Part shown: one piece after another, positions 32,874-45,400 of the stretch | Position numbering within the stretch: position 1 is the stretch's first letter | How the letters are laid out: each line of letters begins with the position of its first letter | From: Blepharisma stoltei | Taxonomy: Eukaryota; Ciliophora; Heterotrichea; Heterotrichida; Blepharismidae | Assembly (NCBI GenBank): GCA_914767885.1 | Contig: CAJZBQ010000015.1 | Span: 310,001 to 374,000, forward strand | Direction: 5' to 3' | DNA length: 64,000 bases | Translations under genes and position numbers: made by a program | Notes under the pieces: generated by a model | What the model was told of the DNA's origin: nothing | What the model saw: the letters and a program-made list of their open reading frames with translations, nothing else | Databases searched by the model: none

Positions 32874-33801
32874 TATAGCTCATGCACCGTATAGATCGTC
32901 ATCACTGAAAAGAATCGTTCTAATAGACTTTACTCCCCTCTCCGTGAGCTAACAAAAAAATGTGTTCACTCAAGGAGGGGGGGATTAATTGTTTTTTAAA
33001 ACCATTATATTTTTTTCGAAATTTAAAAAAATCCCAATTCACAAAAATTCAAAAGCAAATATTTATTTACTTTGTAAAGTTTATGCTATAAAATGCAATT
33101 TATTCAAAATTAAACAGAATTAGATAGAGATTTTCATTATAAAAATTATCACTTATATATCAAAATTTTTTCCATAAAAAATTTGCTATTAAAAAATTAT
33201 TGTTCGCTCACACAGGTGGGGTTTTTAGCGAAAAATAGGGATTTTCAATGATATTGTTAACTCACTGAGGGGGGGGAGTCAGGAAAAACGGGATGCAAAT
33301 TCGAAATCATAAGGATTCAAGAGAATTCAACTAATTTCCATTAGCCAAATAAAAATTCATTCAAATCATTAAGGTCCGTAAATAAACCGCAAAATAATTT
33401 TTCATAATTTAATCTGTTAAATTTATGTTTAAAAATGCGAGCAGTTCGAAATTAAACAAAGCTTGAATTTAATTATACTAACTATTACTTATATATCGAA
33501 ATAATTTTTCATTCAAAATTTTTTGTTTTCTTATAGATAGGGTTAGTAAGTCACAAAAAGTTACTTATTGGACGCGAGTTCCTATAAAAAATTATTTTGA
33601 AATTTATTATCATAATTATTTGCCTAGCCTTATACTAATTATTTAAAAATAACTTATATAAAACATAAAATAATTTAAAACTAGATATATTTTATTTATA
33701 ATCTTTGAATAGTGAATTATCTGGTCTAAAGTACAAGATATAAGCCCAATAGACCTGTTACATTTTCAACGATGGCAATCCATATCAATGCATGAGCTAT
33801 A
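32874..33801. mobile_element. 928-bp element with 13-bp inverted ends
   Basis: Perfect inverted ends TATAGCTCATGCA / TGCATGAGCTATA. The same end occurs at the right edge of the IES in the kinase-like gene (58481-58709). A family I copy sits within, so this looks like an older IES enlarged by a younger insertion. Confidence 0.6.
32931..33281. mobile_element. Family I MITE, nested
   Basis: Begins TTACTCCCCTCTCCGTGAGC with its inverted partner GTTCACTCAAGGAGG and ends TCACTGAGGGGGGGGAGTCA. Flanks are TTA and TCA. Interior as in other copies. Confidence 0.75.
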
Positions 33802-34247
33802 CTGGTTAAATACAATATCAAGCATTCGGAATGCTAATCGAAATATATTCTAGATCACTCAGGCTACTATAAAGACTTTTCTTTATTTTCGGATTCGTTT
33901 AAATTAGAATTTTCCCTTTTAACTAAGAATTAAAAGGATAAACATGCAGCTATATAGTATTGCTTGTTTTTAGGCTTTTCAAGTATTAAAATAATTATTA
34001 CAAAGCATCTTCTGTCCTAAGAGGCTTTAAAAGGCAGGAATATTTTTTCAATATTTTTGTAACCACTAACTAATATTTAAACCTGATTCTAAAAAGCAAG
34101 GCCATTTTAAAATAGTTGAAGCAAAGATAAAATTGTATCAGCTATTAGTTTTTCATAATCATTTATTTAAATCACATGAAATAGAAACAATAGCGCTGAT
34201 ATACTATAAAGTTAAAACGAATATGCATAGCAAAAATTTTAAAATAT

Positions 34248-36565
34248 TTAGAATTGAAGATTTTGAAATACCACCTTTGTTAGATCCAGATCTGTTTTAT
34301 CATTTTTTACTCCTGCCATTCTTTTCTTCCTTGGGCTAAACTTCGTACCCTCTATATCTTCAAGTTCAAAGTGTTTCCAAGCAAGTCTTTCAGCGCAATT
34401 GGTTTCTTCAAGAAATGCACGATTCTCATGCATTTTGATAACATCATTGATTAGACTTGTGAGTCCAGAAATCTGAATAGCTAGAGGAATTGTGTCATTT
34501 AGGTTGATCGTGATATCTACTATATCTTTATCATAGTCTCACTTAGCTATTGACACCACCATCATAATTCGTCTATCTTCGCAGATCTCAGCCTGGCTTC
34601 CTTCAGTATAGTTCATAATTGGCTGAATAAATAATTTCTCTTGAAATTCAATTGGCTCGCTTTGATAAATCAGCCTAAATGACAGTGGATTTTCTTCAAT
34701 GAAAACAATCGTAATTGCTGGTCTATACACAACACAAAACTCCTCATCCTTTCTGTAATCAATATGTGTGTATCCATATGAAATAAAGTAATTTGTTTTC
34801 TGAAATCTCACATAAGGTGATCCACCTCTCAATCCAGAAGGAACAGTATTAAACTCTCCAGAGCTTTTTATACAGTAATTATTTCTATCAGTGCAATCTA
34901 AAATTTGAAAATTCTTATAGTTGTACACGAAATACATACTTTTATCATCAATAATTAAAGGGGTCCAGTTTTTCTCTGCATAGCGGTGTCAGAAGAGATG
35001 GTCAATAATTCTTAGAGCCCAAGATTCACCTGTTGAGAAATTATAAAGAAACATTTTTCTCTTTAGATCTATATCAATCATGTTAAAAATAATGTAGATT
35101 TCGTTTGAAAATCAAAATATGCGAGGGTCTTCAGGTCCTGAGTTTTCTATGCTGTAATCATATACATCAATTGGGATGATTCCAGGAACTTGAGTCATTC
35201 CAATCAGTTCTTCTGTTATTACTTCGTTTCAGTTAGAGTCAAATAAACTTGTGTATAAAAAACTCTTAACTTCGACTTGGATACTTCGTTAACTTAATAC
35301 ATAAAATGATGGACCTCTTAACATCTGTAGCTGCGACCTTATAGAAGGACAGTGAGTGTGTCGACGGCTTTTGTTGTTTGGTGGAGCGTAATCACGGAAT
35401 GAGCTATCCACAAGCTCTTGTCCAGATCAGCTTTTTACCTTGTGGGAGATATAATTTTGGAGTTAGAAAGGGTTGCCCGGCAAGACCATAGATATTAACT
35501 TAGTCAATAGGGCAATCTAGTGGGAACTAACCAATGTCCTGGGCTATGAGCTTCATCTTGACAAACAATCAGGTCAAAAGATTCATTATTCGGATTTTAG
35601 AAAGCGTTGGTATGCGGCACGGCGACCAAGTGCCTCTTACTCCGAGATAGCAAGTGCAAGTACTCGTCCGAGAGGAGTAGCACAGTTAAAGATTGTGCTC
35701 GGACTGGCTAGCAAGGTAAAACACAAAAGTGAGATGAGTGTTGCCTTATGGCTCGCCTTCCTTATAATAATCTAATTAAATTCGCTAACTGAGGTAGATT
35801 ATTTATTTTTTAAAAAATCCAAATTTTTATATTTGAAAAGAAAAATATAATTTAATTCATAAAAATTTATGTTTTGCACGCAAACTGTGATCTCATTATA
35901 ATCATTAACTATATACCAAAATATTACGCAAAATAAATTTCCAAGACAAATGTTTGCTTACCTAAAAAAAAAAACTTTTTTTTCCGATTTTCAATGCTAA
36001 CTATTTGGGGTAAGAAATGCCTTTCTAGAATAGCTCAGCCTGACAACTGTAAGAAACATGCTTTTCTCAGAAAGTCAGATTGCTGCTGGAAACATCATCA
36101 TGATATTCGCTGATGACTGTAGCTCACAGAATTCTTCTTCAGATCAATAGAAAATATTTGATCAGAGTATTTTCCTATGTAGCATTTCCTTGAAGATTTT
36201 TGGTCAAAGCTTTCCTCGTAAGATTTACTCGGAGAGCCCTTAAAATTCTATCACATATCTCTCTAGGGAAAAAAAATTGACTGAAATATTGCATGAGGAA
36301 AATGTTTCGATAAATGACATAAAGCTACTTTAGATATATGCAGCCTTAACAAATTGAAAATAAATTGTGTGTCTGTAAAAAGATTAAAGGCTGATAGGTT
36401 TTTTTGCAATGAGAAACCTGAAATAGAAGATTTTTCGATAATAGATATTCGATTTTTGAGATCAAAAGTAGGGCATCCATTGTATGGTATAGGCTTTTTA
36501 ACTCCCAGAGCAAAGTTGATGAGTAGTAGAATTGATGCTAGACCTCATAAAAATGTGTAATGCAT
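34248..36565 (-). CDS. Secreted beta-propeller glycoside-processing-like protein, copy 2
   Basis: ATG at 36565; signal peptide-like MHYTFLWGLASILLLINFALG (TGA as Trp at residue 7). Parallel to copy 1 throughout: CPTFDLKNRI, FTDTQFIFNLLRLHIS, MMFPAAIWLSEKSMF, GPEDPRIFWFS, EKNWTPLIIDDKSMYFVYN and LRGGSPYVRF. A composite insert (35267-36010) interrupts it and its removal gives RKAFLKSFLYTSLFDSNW. About 170 bp near 36134-36310 do not match copy 1 and contain stops; they are probably another insert whose edges I could not fix. Copy 2 may therefore be intact or broken. Confidence 0.55.
35267..36010. mobile_element. Composite insert: family I-like IES with a retroposon inside
   Basis: Outer TTA/TAA boundaries at 35267 and 36011 give an in-frame join. 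From about 35765 to 36010 the interior is a decayed family I element (AAAATCGG, GATTATAATGAGATC). A GC-rich retroposon with tail TAATAATCTAATTAAATTC lies at about 35290-35780, flanked by the near-duplicate TTCGYTAAC. Confidence 0.65.
36134..36310. other. Unresolved insert in copy 2
   Basis: Lies between the parts coding LLRLHIS and SEEEFCEL, which are adjacent in copy 1 (RLHLSEEESC). Contains stops. Neither a TA join nor a TSD is convincing. Confidence 0.4.
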
Positions 36566-37174
36566 ACTTAGCTAAATAAAGGTAAAATGGATAAAATTAT
36601 TTCATCATTTTGCATAATCTAATCTAATAGCAAAATTTTATTAATTTTCAGCTTTTAAGTTTTTGTATTTTCTTCAAGTGAATGTAAATGATCAATTATT
36701 AAAAACTTCAATTTTTAAACAGAGTTAAGCAAGCTATATCAGCTTTTTTAGGAATAGAAAAGAGAGCTATATAAAAATTGTTTCCTTATGAGTTTAATCT
36801 TCCCATATATATTAAGGCTTTCAAAAAAAAAACTCAGATCATCTCAGTTTTCAATTCAATTTCAAACTTTCAAAATTAAGAGGATTATAAAACTGAAGGA
36901 GTTTAGGTCTTTATTAAAACTGCTTTTGTCCCTGTAATTACAGTACTTTTGGTTGAATTTTTTACAAAAAGCATCCTTATTATCCATTCGGTTATATAAG
37001 TCATGCTCAATCCTTACAGCAAGTTTAATGCATATATAGGTTGCCTAAAAGCTTAAATTTGAAAAGATGAAAACTTAAAATAGTTCTAAAGAACTTGGCA
37101 TAAGCCTCATACTTTTTAAAATTGCCCAAGAATATAATAAATCATTATAAAATAATTATTAATTATAATCTACT
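36566..37174. other. AT-rich divergent intergenic region
   Basis: Lies between divergently transcribed genes. No specific element recognised. Confidence 0.35.
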
Positions 37175-39446
37175 ATGGAGCAACGCATTGACTTATCAGA
37201 TGTTATTGATTTTACTATTTCAGATCAATCTCCAATTACTAGTAAGAATCAAAAAAACTCACTCCCCCCATCCTTAATCGAACGATTGACTGTAAAAATT
37301 CCTAAAAATTGGGGAAATTAACCCCCATCCTTGATCGAACGATTTTCATATCATGCAAATTTTTATATATATAAAAAAATATTAGTTATCAAAAGCTTGG
37401 GAAGACGTACATAATGAAGTTGTTTTCAGAGTTTTAAGACGACAAAAAGCTACGAAATCAATCATTCAAAGTGATTTATTCATCAAACTGGGCTTAAAAC
37501 TCAATAATCTAAAAAATAGAGATTCTTTAAAATTAAAAAAAAAAAATTTAATTCAATAAGGAACAAATTAAAATTTATAAAGTTTAAAGGGGTGACTAAT
37601 AAATCAAAATATTAAAAAAATTGGTATTTTTATGAAATTAATTCAAATTTTTGCTGTAAAATAAATTATTAAATATTCTTAACCCTCTTATTTAAAAGTA
37701 AATAAAAAACATATATTTATATTTTTTATTTTATATATAAAAATTTTTTTTAACCCCCATCCTTGATCAAACGATGGCGAGCCGTTCGATCAAGGATGGG
37801 TGGGGGAGTCAGAACTTTTTGTACTCACAATTGAGATAGGAAATGATAAAAAAGAAAAGTTAATTATCCATTCAAATGACGATCCTTCAACTATAGCCAA
37901 AAAATTCGCAAAGAAAAATTGTTTAAACGAAACTGTAGAGAAATCATTAACAAAATTAATTAAATCAAATAAAGAATTGATAGAAAATCGTGCAATATCC
38001 ACTTCACCTGACATGATTAAGTTAGAAGAACTTTTATCAACGCCAACTAAATCGCCTCAAAATGAAACTGATTTAAAAAATATTATAAATAAAGAACACA
38101 CCCCACAAATCGACAAAAATTCTAGGGAAATTGCAAAAAGGCTGAATAATCAAGATGTTTATACTAGACTATACAAGCGGAATAAAAAAACTCCTCTGCA
38201 ATCTCCATCACCAGAGACTGAGCAAAAAACAAGACCTTCATCTATTAATCATGGAGAATGGCTTTATGCAAATGGAATTCGTAAGAAGGAAGAACTTAAA
38301 AAAAGTGCCGAAGAAATAAAAACACGAGATGAAGACAAAATAAGTGAAAATCCTTTCAAGCCAAAAGTCAACCCAGCGTCTACTTTGATGGTAAGAAGGA
38401 GTTTTGAAAGAACTGAAGATTTACTGATAGATAAAGCTAAAGATTATGAACAAAAGCTAAAAGATCTTAAAGAAGTTCTAATTAAGGAAGAGCTTAAAGA
38501 ATGCTCTTTTACTCCAAAAATTATAGAAACTCCTAGAACCAAAAGCAGAATCGTTGAAAAAGATTATTTATATAAAGATGCTGAGATAAGGCGAGCAAGA
38601 AGCAGCATAAATTCAGAGAAATCAATTACTTCATTGAACAGTCCAAGAACGACTAACAAAACCACACCTAGCAATAGTAATGAAGTTTTTAGCAGGCTTT
38701 ATAACACAAAATTTGCTTTTCAAACTAAAATGGAGCATTTGCGGCACAATTCTGATGTCCTTGTAGATAAATCTACTGGCCAAGATTTTTTTCATCCACA
38801 AATTTTATCTAAAGATCGAGAAGATTTAGATATACCGATTTGAGAGCATTTATATTCCCAGAAGGACAAGCAGGCATCAATAATTGAAAAAACAAATGAA
38901 TTAAATGACGAATTTTGAAAAGCAACAGCAATGACACCAAAATCAAGCGAAAATTCCAATGTTATATATGAAATATTTAAAGAAAAACAATACGAAAAAT
39001 TATTTAATATCCTGGATTCTGATAAAGATGGATTAATTTCAGGTAGCAATATATATAAAGACAGTTTAGACCCAAAAACAGCACAAAGCTTATCAGCATT
39101 TTTTAATGATTTAGAAATAAACAAAGAGATTCTTGATTTCCAAAAGTTTATTGTAAAACTTGAGCATTTCATGAAAGCTATGACAGTTGAAGAAAAATCT
39201 TATATTTTGAAAAGAGACTCAAAAATTTACCAAAATAACACCGAGAGGAAATCACTTGTTTGCTCAGGATCAGAAAGAATCATTAGAAAAAATGAAAAGG
39301 CAAGGCCTCAAGATCTTTATGAAAGATTAATGAGTGCTTCTAAATTAAAAGAAGATAAAATTAAAAAAATGAAGGAAATGAAAATAAATGGAGAAATGAG
39401 TATGTGTACATTCAAGCCAGTATTTATTAGTAAATCTACTAAATAA
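37175..39446 (+). CDS. EF-hand, cytoskeleton-type protein with C-[ST]-F-x-P motifs
   Basis: ATG at 37175. Exon 1 (29 codons) joins across a family II insert to ELFVLTIEIGNDKKEKL, a small domain of the type VLxVxIxxGxxxxxxIxVxxxDD found in many ciliary and basal-body proteins. Further on it has CSFTPKI and CTFKPVF motifs typical of long protist cytoskeletal proteins, and one EF-hand (LDSDKDGLISGSNI). TGA is Trp at 38840 and 38918. About 570 residues. Function unknown; ciliary or cortical location is inference. Its stop is 7 bp from the end of the channel gene on the other strand. Confidence 0.65.
37259..37808. mobile_element. Family II insert with TCA flanks in place of TTA
   Basis: 550 bp; ends as in the copy at 4412 (two direct motif copies left, inverted pair right). 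The flanks are TCA on both sides (37259-37261 and 37809-37811), so there is no TA at the boundary. Removal with one TCA gives QKNSELFVL in frame. Confidence 0.8.
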
Positions 39447-39453
39447 TAATTAT

Positions 39454-42400
39454 TTAATAATCATTTTCTTTATTTTCTTCTATAAACTTCTTCATTTCTT
39501 TATTTTCTTTCTTTAAAGCAGGTATTTGATGATTCAGTTGAGCTGAGTATTTTTTTAAATTTTTTATTTGCTGTCTTGTTTCTTTAATCCTGTCTTTTGA
39601 TGAATTTCTCCCAACTGATTCAGCTTGATAGACAGCACTTTCACATATAAAATCATAAATCTTTTTATCCATCATATTTTCAAGCATAACATCTGCTTTA
39701 TCTAAACTAAAAACACTCCCAATCCTTTCTTCTTGCATTAAATACCCTATAATTTCTGCTTCTTTTGAGCTATTTTGATTCATAAACATGCTAAACTTAT
39801 AAAATTCATCTCTCCACAAGCTAAATCAAAACAAAAGTTTTTCGTCTTTTAATATTTTTTCTTTTTTCAATAAAACCTCTATTGGATCTTTGGCTGCTTT
39901 ATAGCGCTCTATATATTTTTCCAAAGGACTTACAGTTTCATGAATTATTTTTTTCTTTTCAGCATGAGTTAAATTGCTTCAAAATTTGTCCTGATTTTCT
40001 TTATTTTGCTCTTCATTATTAGTTCATCAGCATCCTGTAGTAAATATCATTGTATTTCAAAGCATTATTTTTTCTTGTTCGTCAAACTGAAAAATTCCGA
40101 TCCACATCGATAGCTTATCTTTTATAGAAGTTTTTTGCCATAAATTGATTAATTGAGGTGATAATTCAAAATCTCGATTTATTTCTTGGGTGTTTATCAT
40201 GATTTCTGGAACATTATGAGAAATTAATAGCCTCTTCCAAATTCTCAATTTTTCATAAATGCACGCATTCAGCCATTCTTCGTCTGATAAAATAGACACT
40301 TCTTGCAAGGTCGCTGGCTCGATTATTATGTTATTATGTTCTATCAAATCACATTTAATAGATGAAAACTTAACCATTTCTTCTAAATATGATAAATAGC
40401 TTGTCGATAAATAATTTACTCTTTTTGGGATTTCTTCGAGGCTGTATTGCTTGCTGTTTATTTCACTTTCTACATTACTTAAGATTTTTTCAGTCTCAAT
40501 ATCATTGATTTTTGAATCTTTATTTTCCATTATTTGCCAGTCCATGTATTTTTTCCCTTTAATCCTTGAGTGGATTACAAAAATTATTTTGCTAAAAAAA
40601 CTTTTATTTTCTTTATCATTTCTGTGTTTTAGAGTGCTGTAATGTGCGGCAATAATTGCTATAAAAATGTTTAATAAGAGTAGATTGAATATTAAAATCA
40701 TTGATAGAAATACTATGCAACCACAAATACTATCTGCTGATAGCATACTCACTCCGAAAGTGGGTTTTGCCCTACTATAAGAGTTTTTACCTGTCGCAAC
40801 ACCTGGCTGCAGTTGTCCTGCCGAGAGTCAAGACAAAGCGACTAGAGCAGAATTAGTGAGTTGAGATGAAACAAATGGTGAGCAAATCCCAAACCTACGC
40901 ATTCTAATTGCGCGAGCTGTCCGCGTCGTCTGGGAATAACTAACGGAGAGGAGGACACTGGAAGCTGGAGGATCAGATCCATACAGCAAGTCCTTAAGTA
41001 GCTGGGACGTTCTAGATGAACTTGACTATCTGATCGGTATACCGACTATTATTCTAATCAGAAATTTAAATTTAATAGTAATAGTAATCCGCTGATAGCA
41101 TACTAAAGCTGTTAAACTGTCCTATTAATATAATATAACTTGAAAAAAGCGACATTGAAAAGCTTGAAAATTCAGGCACCATATGGCCAACAAGCAAATA
41201 AGATGTCAGTGAGTATGATAGCAGTATAACTCAAAAGATAACTAAATAAAATCCTAAATCAAGCTTTGCTGAGTTTATCACATCAATGAAATGACCAAAA
41301 TGCTTTGTGAATTTGCCAAATTCAATTATTTTACAAAAAATGAAAATAGCGTTGACAGCCACAATTATCCTATAGTTATTCAGATGGGTGCTTATCTCTT
41401 CGAAGCCATTATAATAATTTACATCTTCTGCAGGGAGTTTAAAATTAGAAATATATTCATTAGTATAAATTCTGAAAACATAATAACGCATAATAATAGA
41501 CAAGATAACTGAAACCAATTCCATAGCTTTAAAAATTCCTTGTTTCATAGAAAATAAAATGGTGGCGGTAACGGAAATTGGACTTAAGGCGCGTTCCCTA
41601 TGCAGCAGTTAGGATCCATCCTGATGAAATAAAAAATGACTTCTGCCATTTTAAGTAGGCTTTCAGGCTTGCCGAAGAGGGAAGTTTTGATTCTCAAAAA
41701 GGTTTTCCTGTCCATGCGAGACAGGCTGCACAGTTTTGCCTACCACATAGTTTTCCATTGCGGGACCGCCGAGGCACTCTGCAGACGGTGGCTCTCCCAA
41801 GGGAGCTAATCCCTTTGATAGGTGTTTCAGGTCGAAAATTCAAAATGGCAGCCTTTCTTTCCCTTTTTTGTCTCGTCAGCAAGAAGAAGCTATTTTGGAG
41901 ATGAGGCAAAGGCTAGTATGCTCGCCCGCTTATAGCATTTTAACTTTAATTTAATTTGTTTCATATACACAACTCAAGCTCTAAACAGCTGAAAGGCTAT
42001 AGAGTGTATCCAATAAAATAGATTCCTAGCTTTTCTTTTTTAATCAGAAACTCGAAAGATATTAGCGATTAAGTACAGGAGCAATTGGAAACTTTTTAAA
42101 AAGGCCAGACTTTAAGATCTTACGGCCATAATTTAATTAGATTAGCTTTTCTTGCAAGAAAGCGAATAACATATTCAAATGGCCCTTCTGAAGAAATCTC
42201 TCCATTTATTATTTTTAATACACGTTTAACTGCATATTTTCCATTGTAATAATCTTTTCTATCCTGATTTAATTCCCTCAATATTCTATATCATTGAAAT
42301 CCAACCCGTAGTAAATAGTAAAGACTTATTAAATAAAAAGCAATCTCAGTCCCAAATGTTAAGCTAGATGATTCATAAATGTCCATTTCAATTGGATTTG

Positions 42401-45400
42401 AGGAGAAGCTTATACTTAATAATCCTGATACTGTATTTTGAAATGTTAGGTAGTTTAAAAGAAAAATGTTGGCATTTGTGTTGTAGAGGATTCATTCAAT
42501 TATGAATTTATTTGTATTTTTACCTATTAGTTGGTCATTCTGGATTTGGAGAAAAAGATCAGTAAAATTGGAGCCTTTAATGAAGTCGATTTTATAACCT
42601 CCGATACCAGAGAAAGTATTTGAATCTTCTGGCTCTACCTCTCCCCTCCATGAGCGAACAAAACCATTGGAGAAATCCCGATTTTTGCTCAAAAACCCAC
42701 CTTCCGTGAGCAAACAAAAATTTTTATGAAAAAAAACAATTATATATAAGTGATAATTAATATAATGAAATCTCTAGCTAATACTAGCTAATTTTAAACA
42801 AATTGCGTTTTAAAATATAAATTTTAAGAATTAAATTAATATTTGCTTTCCAATTTTTGAGAATTGGGATTTAAAAAAAATTAACCCCCCGTGGGGAGCA
42901 ATATTTTTTGTTCGCTAAAGGAGGGGTGGAATAAGTATTTATAGATGATTCCAGTGCTGTTACCTATGAAATCTGTTTTGTATACTGGTAAATCCAAAGG
43001 CAAATAAAATGGGACTGCTTTTCGAGAAAAATCATTGTCATTAATGCTATAGTCATATCTCGTTAAGGTAATTCTTGCTATAGATTCTCCTATCCAAAAG
43101 TTTTGGCTCGCAACTGATTCGCTATTAAATAACGGCAAAATAACTTGCTGAAGAAAAGCATAAGCTGAGTCTTCATTTTTTATAGCTTTAAACGTCTGGT
43201 TTAAGTTTTTGTAAACAAATTTTTGATTACTGATGCTATTGTACTGAGCTCTACTAAGATAATAAGATTCAGATATTTTCAATCGTGAGCCAACCATAGC
43301 AAGAAATATAGCTATATAAATAACGGCAATCACTACGTTTAGCAAAAGGTAGAAATTGTAATTAACAAGATTTTCTAAATGGCTTTTAAGCTTTTCTTTT
43401 TTCTTTTTATTGGTTAATATAATTCTTGCGCAGTTTTTAATATTTTTAAGATATTTCTCACGAGTAAGCAGTGATGTGCCTTTTCTTAGCATGGAAAGCT
43501 GAATTATATTATATTTAAAAACTTGCAAAAAATCAACTTTATTTTGCTTGAGAATAAAATTTTCAAGGTTTTTCAATTTCGCATTGATTTCGTTTTGCTG
43601 ATTTGCATCTGAAGTTACTATTGAAGACAATCTTAAGTACTCAATAGAATCTTCTACAATAGTTGATTTATACCTAAAAAGGATTAAACTCAAAATTTTA
43701 TCAAGAAATATTTTGCTGTTTTGCTTTAAAAGCATAGCTTTAGCTTCCACCAACAAATAATTTTTCTTCCTTAAATTGATATAAGTGCTCAACAAAATTG
43801 CTAAAAAGTTGTTTATTAGAATAAATATTATGTAAAACACAAAAATAATAACAAAAACGCTATAAAGTTTTATATTTGCAATTGAAAGCTGTTTTATATC
43901 ATATTTTCCAAAGGCTAAATTAATTAGGGATAGAGCTGAATATCCTAGGGTTGAAAAGTCTGATAATTCTAGCCCAAATCCTAAGTTTCCCATTAAACTG
44001 ATAGATATGATAATAAAACTTGTCAGAATTCAGAAATAAAGAATATCATGCTTTGCTGCTGAAATTGTATCGAACAGAATACCAAATGATGGGAATTTTT
44101 CTTCACATGCAATAAATACCTTGAAGCAGGTCAAAAGTACAGTTATTGAAATAACTCTTAATAAGGCTCTATATGATGCTGCATATTCTGCTAATGAATC
44201 GAAATCGTCTTCATTTGTTATAGGAAGCTTATAATGGCCAATATTACATAAAACAATTTTAATAAATAATGATACTGCTGTAGTAGCCAAACAAATAGAT
44301 AAAATATTCATAAAACCACTTCATGATAACTCTCATTTTAACCTTACTCACAATCTTATAGAAATCCAATGGAGATAGTCTAGCACTTCATAAATCTGTC
44401 AAATCAGCCCTGCAACATAAATAGAGCCTATTAAGACAATAGCTATTTTAAATTTTGACCAAGTTTCATACATTTCTGGGAAAATTCCTAACACCCCAGG
44501 AGAGATAAAAAATGATGTCAACGGAGATGGACTCCGAAACTCACTTCCTATTGGGCAGGTGTGCCTTGAGCACAATAAAACATTGGGATTTTATGACGAA
44601 GCAATTAAACTTGAAACAGACTATGCAGATGCATATAACAATAGTAGGGTAGGGATAAGCATAATTTTTTCTATTGGGTAGGAAGGAAAGTCCCGATAAA
44701 GCTAAAGATAGTGCCTCTGTCACTTTTTGAAGTAAATTTGGTTTGGGGTACTTGCAAAAAAGGGAAGTTTTGGATCTCCCCTAAGGTTTTGCGTCTCATT
44801 TAGTCTTTGCTTATAAGTACTAACAGTGCATCCGCAAGAGGTGGAAGCTAATTCTTAGATTAGGTGGGTTTGCGCCAGATAGGCAGGCTATGGCCTATAA
44901 CCCTTAACTTAACTTAACACTCCAGAACTAACAGATAAATATCCAGAACTTTTAGCTTCGAAAACCTGATAGTAATTAAGAGTTGTTTCTAAGTTTGTAT
45001 TGTGGATTAAAACCTCAGCGACTAAGCTATTAAACTCTGGGCTTCCAAATCACCCTGGCTTTATTTGTCTCCATTTTAACATAGCTTGATCCAAATCCAT
45101 ATTTAAAAAATACGATACATATCCTCCAGCCTTATTAAACCCCCCGTCATCTGTAAGTCTTCATGGAATATAATTAAAATATGGTGTCTCAATCCAGCAT
45201 GGCCTCCCGGCCATGCAGCTTCAAGCATATATTTTAATTATACCCGGCAAGGTTTTACCAGCCCAGGAATGTACAAGTATCACTCAAGGCCTAGCCTAAG
45301 CCAGCTTTAAGGGGTTGGGATTTTACTTCAAATGAAAGGAGGACTTGGAGTTCGAAATGGGAAGCTTAGGCCTATTGCACACCTCCCTAGCGTCAAATTA

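Larger units (their letters stand above)
32598..34247. other. Intergenic region with nested elements
   Basis: Holds a TIR-bounded element (32874-33801) with a family I MITE inside it. The remainder is AT-rich and no gene is recognised. Confidence 0.5.

Noticed and set aside
45340-45365. tRNA-type internal promoter (B box) in a retroposon
   Set aside because: GGAGTTCGAAATGG is only a partial match and no A box or cloverleaf could be drawn, so a tRNA-derived SINE is not claimed.
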